From NCBI GenBank assembly GCA_018971725.1, contig JAGXAE010000004.1, positions 1 through 45,385 on the forward strand: DNA of 45,385 bases. Reading direction: 5' to 3'. Position numbers and translations under genes: made by a program. The notes beneath the pieces were generated by a model that saw only the letters and a list, made by a program, of their open reading frames with translations, was not told the DNA's origin and did not search any database. This stretch comes from Pseudomonadota bacterium (GTDB lineage: Bacteria; Pseudomonadota; Alphaproteobacteria; Acetobacterales; Acetobacteraceae). Shown here in pieces: positions 41,030-45,385 of this stretch (position 1 is the stretch's first letter; each line of letters starts with the position of its first letter).

Positions 41030-41287
41030 ATGTCCGTGTCCGCAGAAGAGAAACCGACCAACATTGCCGGCGAGCGGCTGCGCAGCGTGATCGAGCGCAT
41101 TGAGCGCCTGGAGGAGGAGCGCAAGGCGCTCGCCAATGATATCAAGGATATCTATTCCGAGGCGAAATCAGCCGGGTTCGATGTGAAGGTGATTCGCCAG
41201 CTCATCCGCATCCGCAAGCAGGAGCCGGCGGAGGTGGAGGAGCAGGAGACGCTGCTGGACGTTTACCGCCGCGCCATTGGGATGTAA
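41030..41287 (+). CDS. DUF2312 family protein
   Basis: 85-aa member of DUF2312 (GapR-like small DNA-associated proteins), recognised by ERLRSVIERIERLEEERKAL, DIKDIYSEAKSAGFDVKVIRQLIRIRK and the end ETLLDVYRRAIGM. GapR of Caulobacter, in this family, binds overtwisted AT-rich DNA ahead of replication and transcription; the same role is likely. The ATG at 41030 is preferred because GGAG lies six bases upstream; ATG 41024 and TTG 41018 lie too close to it. Confidence 0.92.
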   Translation: MSVSAEEKPTNIAGERLRSVIERIERLEEERKALANDIKDIYSEAKSAGFDVKVIRQLIRIRKQEPAEVEEQETLLDVYRRAIGM

Positions 41288-41357
41288 GCGCCGGGCCGTT
41301 TGACCTCTGCGCCACAGTGCCTAAATCTGTGGTCAGAATGTTTTGAACGGAGCGGTG

Positions 41358-43172
41358 ATGAAGACCACGAATTTGGCCCGGCATCCGGAAGGGATGACCG
41401 GCTCTCCGGCAACCGCGCTGCCGAGCTGGGACCTGAAGGATCTTTATGCCTCCCCCGCCGATCCGCGCATCGAAGCCGACCTGAAATCCGTTCAGGAGGG
41501 CGCGGAAAAATTCGCCGCCGCTTATCAGGGCAAGCTGGTGGGGCTTTCCGGCGCGGAACTGGCCGGGGCGATCCGCACCTACGAGGCGTTGCAGGAAATT
41601 CCCGGCCGCATCATGTCCTACGCGGTGCTGCTGTTCTCGGCGGATTCCTCCGTTCCCGCTCATGGGCAGTTTTACCAGACCATGGCCGAGCGCGTGACCG
41701 CTCTGGGCACCAAGACCTTGTTCTTCACGCTGGAGCTGAACCGGATTTCGGATGAGGCGCTGGCCGAGAAGTTGCAGGACAAGGCGCTGGCGCATTACGC
41801 CTCCTGGCTGCGGGATTTGCGCGTGTTCCTGCCGCATCAGCGGGAAGATGTGGTCGAGCAGCTGTTCATGGAAAAGGATGTGACCGGCCATTCCGCCTGG
41901 ACGCGCCTGTTCGACGAGACCATCGCTGGGCTGCGGCTGGATGTGGATGGTGAGGAACTGACCCTCTCCGCCGCGCTGAACAAACTCTCGGACTCCGACC
42001 GCGCCAAGCGCGAGGCCGCCGCCAAGGCTGTGGCCAAGGCAATGGAGCAGAATGAGAAATTATTCGCGCTCGTGCTGAATACCATCGCCAAGGACAAGGC
42101 GATTGAGGATGAGTGGCACGCCTATCCGCATCCATGGTCCTTCCGGAACCGGGCGAACATGGTTGAGGATGAGGTGGTGAACGCGCTGGTGGAGGCGGTG
42201 AAATCCTCCTATGGCCGCCTCTCGCACCGTTATTATGCGCTGAAGGCCAAATGGCTGGGGCTGGAGAAGCTGGAGCATTGGGACCGTAACGCGCCCTTGC
42301 CAACCGACGCGGACAAGCCGATTTCCTGGCCGCAGGCGCGGGACATTGTGCTGAACGCCTATGGCGGCTTCAGCCCGGAACTGGCCGAGACCATCAAGCC
42401 GTTCTTTGACAAAAACTGGATCGACGCGGCGCTGCGCCCCGGCAAGGCGGGCGGCGCGTTCTCGCACTCCACCGTGCCTTCCGCGCATCCTTATGTGCTG
42501 ATGAATTTCCACGGCAAAACGCGGGATGTGATGACATTGGCGCATGAGCTGGGCCATGGTGCGCATCAAAGCCTGGCGGCGAAGCAGGGCTATCTGCTGG
42601 CCGGAACCCCGCTGACCCTGGCCGAGACCGCCAGCGTGTTCGGTGAGATGCTAACCTTCCGCTCTTTGCTGGACGCTGAGACCGACCCTGCGCGCCGCCG
42701 CATCATGCTGGCGCAGAAGGTGGAGGACATGCTCAACACCGTGGTTCGGCAGATCGCCTTCCATGAGTTCGAGGTGGCGTTCCATACCGAGCGTGCCGAG
42801 GGCGAGATTCTGCCCGAGCGCATTTCCGAAATCTGGCTGGACGTGCAGACCCGCAGCCTTGGCCCGGCTTTCAATTTCACCGAGGATTACCGGAGCTTCT
42901 GGGCCTATATCTCGCATTTCTTCCACTCACCTTTCTATGTGTACGCCTATGCCTTTGGGGATTGCCTGGTGAACGCGCTGTACGCCGTTTATCAAGAGAG
43001 CCCGGACAAGGCTGGCTTCGCGGCGAAGTACCGGGAGATGCTGGCCGCCGGCGGCACCAAGCGGCATAAGGCGCTGTTGGCCCCCTTCGGGCTGGACGCA
43101 TCCGACCCCGCCTTCTGGAACAAGGGGCTGGACGTGATCTCGGGCTTTATCGACGAGCTTGAAAACGCATGA
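41358..43172 (+). CDS. pepF: M3-family oligoendopeptidase F
   Basis: 604-aa cytoplasmic zinc oligopeptidase of family M3. The zinc-binding HEXXH is H396-E397-L-G-H400 in TLAHELGHGAHQ, and the third ligand Glu is expected in TLAETASVFGEML, about 26 residues on. WDLKDLYASPADPRIEADLK is the usual N-terminus. The ATG at 41358 follows ACGGAG by six bases; a TTG at 41343 is less likely. It cleaves short peptides during protein turnover. Its last four bases overlap the start of the ABC1-kinase-like gene (ATGA). Confidence 0.94.
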   Translation: MKTTNLARHPEGMTGSPATALPSWDLKDLYASPADPRIEADLKSVQEGAEKFAAAYQGKLVGLSGAELAGAIRTYEALQEIPGRIMSYAVLLFSADSSVPAHGQFYQTMAERVTALGTKTLFFTLELNRISDEALAEKLQDKALAHYASWLRDLRVFLPHQREDVVEQLFMEKDVTGHSAWTRLFDETIAGLRLDVDGEELTLSAALNKLSDSDRAKREAAAKAVAKAMEQNEKLFALVLNTIAKDKAIEDEWHAYPHPWSFRNRANMVEDEVVNALVEAVKSSYGRLSHRYYALKAKWLGLEKLEHWDRNAPLPTDADKPISWPQARDIVLNAYGGFSPELAETIKPFFDKNWIDAALRPGKAGGAFSHSTVPSAHPYVLMNFHGKTRDVMTLAHELGHGAHQSLAAKQGYLLAGTPLTLAETASVFGEMLTFRSLLDAETDPARRRIMLAQKVEDMLNTVVRQIAFHEFEVAFHTERAEGEILPERISEIWLDVQTRSLGPAFNFTEDYRSFWAYISHFFHSPFYVYAYAFGDCLVNALYAVYQESPDKAGFAAKYREMLAAGGTKRHKALLAPFGLDASDPAFWNKGLDVISGFIDELENA

Positions 43173-44521
43173 GCGATCGCGGCGGCGGGAATCTGTTTGG
43201 CGAAATGCGGCGAATGGCCCGCACTTCGGGCGCTGTGGGAGGAATCGCCGCGCGCATTGCGGGCGAGCGGGTGTTCGGAATCAAGACCGATCAGGTGCGC
43301 CATGCGGAGGATCTGAAATCCCTGCTTGGCGGCCTGAAGGGGCCGATGATGAAGGTGGCGCAGTTCCTCTCCACCGTGCCGGACGCGCTGCCGCCCGAAT
43401 ACGCCAAGCAACTGGCCGAGCTGCAATCCAACGCGCCGCCGATGGGCTGGCCCTTCGTGCGTCGGCGCATGTCCGGCGAGCTGGGGCCGGATTGGGAGAG
43501 CAAGTTCAAGAGCTTTTCCCGCGAGGCGGTGGCCGCCGCTAGTCTGGGGCAAGTGCACCGCGCCGTGCTGCCGGATGGGCAGGATGTTGCGGTGAAGCTG
43601 CAATACCCGGACATGCCGAGCGTGATAGAGGCCGATTTGCGCCAGGTGAAGCTGGCCATGGCGGTTTATAAGCGCATGGATAACGCGATTATCCAGGACG
43701 ACATCTATGTCGAGCTGAGCGAGCGTTTCCGCGAGGAATTGGATTACCTGCGCGAGGCGGCGCAGATGCGGCTCTACCGGCAGATGCTGGCGGACGTGCC
43801 GGATATTAACGTGCCGGAGCCGGTGGAGAGCTATACCACCACCCGTCTGCTGACGATGAGTTGGCTGAAGGGGCAGGGGTTCCGCTCGTGGATGGATGCC
43901 GGTCCCAGCCAGGAGAGCCGCAACGCTTTGGCCACGGCTTTGTTCCGGGCCTGGTATATTCCGTTCTACCGCTACGGGGTGATCCATGGTGACCCGCATC
44001 TGGGCAATTACCAGGTGAGCGAGGCGGGCGGGCTGAACCTGCTGGATTACGGCTGCATCCGGGTGTTTCCGCCGAAATTCGTGGGCGGCGTGTTGGAGCT
44101 TTATGGCGCCGTGCGCGACCATAACGAAGCCCGCGCCCGCCATGCCTATGACATTTGGGGCTTCAAGGGCATCACCGACGAGCAGGTGGATGTGCTGAAT
44201 GAATGGGCGCGCTTTCTTTACCAGCCGCTGATCGAGGACCGGGTACGGCCGATCCAGGAAGGGCAGGGCACCGAATTCGGGCGCGAGGTGGCGCAGAAGG
44301 TACATGCCGGGTTGCAGCGCACCGGCGGCGTGCGCCCGCCGCGGGAGTTCGTGCTGATGGACCGTTCCGCCATCGGGCTGGGGGCGGTGTTCATGCGGCT
44401 GGGGGCCGAGCTGAACTGGTGCCGGCTGTTCCAGGAGACAGTGGAGGGGTTCAGCGAGGAAAGCCTCGCCGCGCGGCAGGCGAGAGCGCTCCAGGTTGCC
44501 GGGGTGCCGGCAGCCAAGTAA
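43169..44521 (+). CDS. ABC1/UbiB/ADCK-family atypical kinase
   Basis: 450-aa member of the ABC1 (UbiB/ADCK) family, atypical kinases linked with ubiquinone synthesis or lipid handling. The family KxGQ helix appears as KVAQFLSTVPDALPPEYAKQL, so Gly is Ala here. The Ala-rich loop AAASLGQVHRA, the lysine VAVKLQYP, the catalytic YGVIHGDPHLGNY and the metal-binding LLDYGCIR are present. It is in an operon with pepF (4-base overlap) and followed 10 bases later by a methyltransferase gene. The substrate is uncertain. Confidence 0.9.
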   Translation: MSDRGGGNLFGEMRRMARTSGAVGGIAARIAGERVFGIKTDQVRHAEDLKSLLGGLKGPMMKVAQFLSTVPDALPPEYAKQLAELQSNAPPMGWPFVRRRMSGELGPDWESKFKSFSREAVAAASLGQVHRAVLPDGQDVAVKLQYPDMPSVIEADLRQVKLAMAVYKRMDNAIIQDDIYVELSERFREELDYLREAAQMRLYRQMLADVPDINVPEPVESYTTTRLLTMSWLKGQGFRSWMDAGPSQESRNALATALFRAWYIPFYRYGVIHGDPHLGNYQVSEAGGLNLLDYGCIRVFPPKFVGGVLELYGAVRDHNEARARHAYDIWGFKGITDEQVDVLNEWARFLYQPLIEDRVRPIQEGQGTEFGREVAQKVHAGLQRTGGVRPPREFVLMDRSAIGLGAVFMRLGAELNWCRLFQETVEGFSEESLAARQARALQVAGVPAAK

Positions 44522-44530
44522 ACCCGCGCC

Positions 44531-45259
44531 ATGGCAATTCTTCAACGCGGCTTTTTGCGCTCCGGCTTCTTCGCCCGGGCTTACCGCAAGCTCCTCCACT
44601 CTATCTATGCCAATGATCTGTGGCTGGATTTGAGGCTGCATGCCAAGCGCGAGGCAGTGGACTACATCATCGCCCATATGAACGAGGCGATGGTGCTGGC
44701 TGACCGGGACGAACTGGCGCGCTTTGCGCTTTCCCGCGCGCCGAAGGAAGGGCTGGTGCTGGAGTTTGGCGTCGCCAAGGGCGCGTCTCTGCGCAACCTC
44801 GCGGCGCAGACCCCCAGGCAGGTGCATGGCTTCGACAGTTTTGGGGGGCTGCCGGAGGCATGGTCTGGCACCAAAGAGCAGGCTGGGGCGTTTACCCAGA
44901 AAGGCAAGCTGCCGAAGGTGCCGCCCAATGTGGTGCTGCATTCGGGCTGGTTTGACCAGACGCTGCCGCCGTTCCTGGCGGCGGAGGCCGGGTCGGTGGC
45001 GTTCCTGCATGTCGATTGTGACATATATACAAGTACGGTGACGATTTTCACCGCGCTGCGGGACCGGATCGCGCCCGGCACCGTGATTCTTTTTGATGAA
45101 TATTTCAACTATCCCGGTTGGCGGGCGCATGAGTATAAGGCCTTCCAGGAATTCATCGCCGCAACGGGGTTGAGCTACGAATATCTTGGATTTTCCGCCG
45201 AGAAAGGGCATGTGGCGGTGCGCATTGGCGCGGCTGGTGATCTAAAAGAACCGGTCTAG
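44531..45259 (+). CDS. TylF-like class I SAM-dependent methyltransferase
   Basis: 242-aa protein of the TylF/MycF-like methyltransferase family. The SAM-binding motif is VLEFGVAKGASLRNLA; HVDCDIYTSTVTIFTALRD, then APGTVILFDEYFNYPGW, gives the metal-binding Asp residues of this metal-dependent class. Proteins of this family methylate sugar or small-molecule hydroxyls; the acceptor here is unknown. It lies nine bases after the ABC1-like kinase gene. The last 126 bases of the window after it have no gene. Confidence 0.88.
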   Translation: MAILQRGFLRSGFFARAYRKLLHSIYANDLWLDLRLHAKREAVDYIIAHMNEAMVLADRDELARFALSRAPKEGLVLEFGVAKGASLRNLAAQTPRQVHGFDSFGGLPEAWSGTKEQAGAFTQKGKLPKVPPNVVLHSGWFDQTLPPFLAAEAGSVAFLHVDCDIYTSTVTIFTALRDRIAPGTVILFDEYFNYPGWRAHEYKAFQEFIAATGLSYEYLGFSAEKGHVAVRIGAAGDLKEPV

Positions 45260-45272
45260 CCGTGCTGATGGG

Positions 45273-45299
45273 TTTAACGAAAGCCAAAATGCATATAAT
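45273..45299 (+). promoter_or_regulatory. Possible promoter near the right edge
   Basis: TATAAT at 45294-45299 matches the -10 consensus. Upstream, TTTAAC at 45273-45278 is a weak -35 with a short 15-base spacer. The element may serve a gene beyond the window. The palindromic TGCATATAATGCA around it is an alternative explanation. Confidence 0.3.
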
Positions 45300-45385
45300 G
45301 CAGACTAGTTTACGCGGCTTAAACCGGGTAACAGCTTGCAATATTCGGCGCGTTAAACCTAAGGTGCCGCAAAACTTAAAGGGCT

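Noticed and set aside
42992-45211. 739-codon reverse frame opposite pepF, the ABC1-like kinase and the methyltransferase
   Set aside because: It is an antisense open frame caused by high GC and strong codon bias; the three forward genes have clear catalytic motifs.

Overview
The window looks like a chromosomal segment of an alphaproteobacterium, most likely an acidophilic member of the Acetobacteraceae (Acidocella/Acidiphilium-like). This rests on high GC in the core genes and on typical alphaproteobacterial families: an NDUFA12-like complex I accessory protein, DUF2155, DUF1244, DUF2312 and a plant-type glutamate-cysteine ligase. The genus is an inference.

Region 1, about 1-13,150, is accessory DNA with visibly lower GC in many parts. 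It starts with an MrcB-like HNH nuclease coupled to a MazG-like pyrophosphohydrolase. Next comes a leftward pair, a MerR-like HTH protein and a stand-alone Cas1 with its catalytic residues intact and no Cas2 or CRISPR array. Divergent from it is a tightly packed rightward operon: ParB-like protein, a 76-nt tRNA-Gly-like RNA, a Mom-like (DNA hypermodification) protein, a basic HTH-like protein, an HNH protein and a 998-aa family B DNA polymerase with intact exonuclease and polymerase motifs and an added C-terminal HTH. Cas1 + PolB + HNH + HTH is the gene content of casposons, but here it is joined to a partition-like gene and a possible tRNA-fed DNA modification module. This is the most exciting part of the window. 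Three leftward genes of the defence-island kind follow (unknown protein, PD-(D/E)XK-like protein, DUF2971), then a long imperfect palindrome centred at 12,940.

Region 2, about 13,150-27,770, is a catabolic island. It holds a truncated autotransporter and a four-gene leftward operon (P1-family aminopeptidase/amidase, NCS1 permease, YtcJ-like amidohydrolase, trimethylamine-dehydrogenase-like flavoprotein) facing a LuxR-type regulator. A second leftward operon follows (flavin monooxygenase, RidA-family protein, PuuC-like aldehyde dehydrogenase), then a decayed IS3-family transposase and two rightward genes (FMN reductase, DODA-type dioxygenase) behind a perfect inverted repeat. A half copy of the palindromic repeat closes the island directly in front of the NDUFA12 gene.

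Region 3, 27,829-45,385, is core chromosome: NDUFA12-mlaD-DUF2155; two tandem OmpA-family porins, each with its own terminator; a TPP-riboswitch-controlled thiY-like gene; a chalcone-isomerase-like protein; ubiA; rsmE; gshA; a GT87-like membrane protein; a lipoprotein; pyk; DUF1244; DUF2312; pepF; an ABC1/UbiB-like kinase; and a TylF-like methyltransferase.
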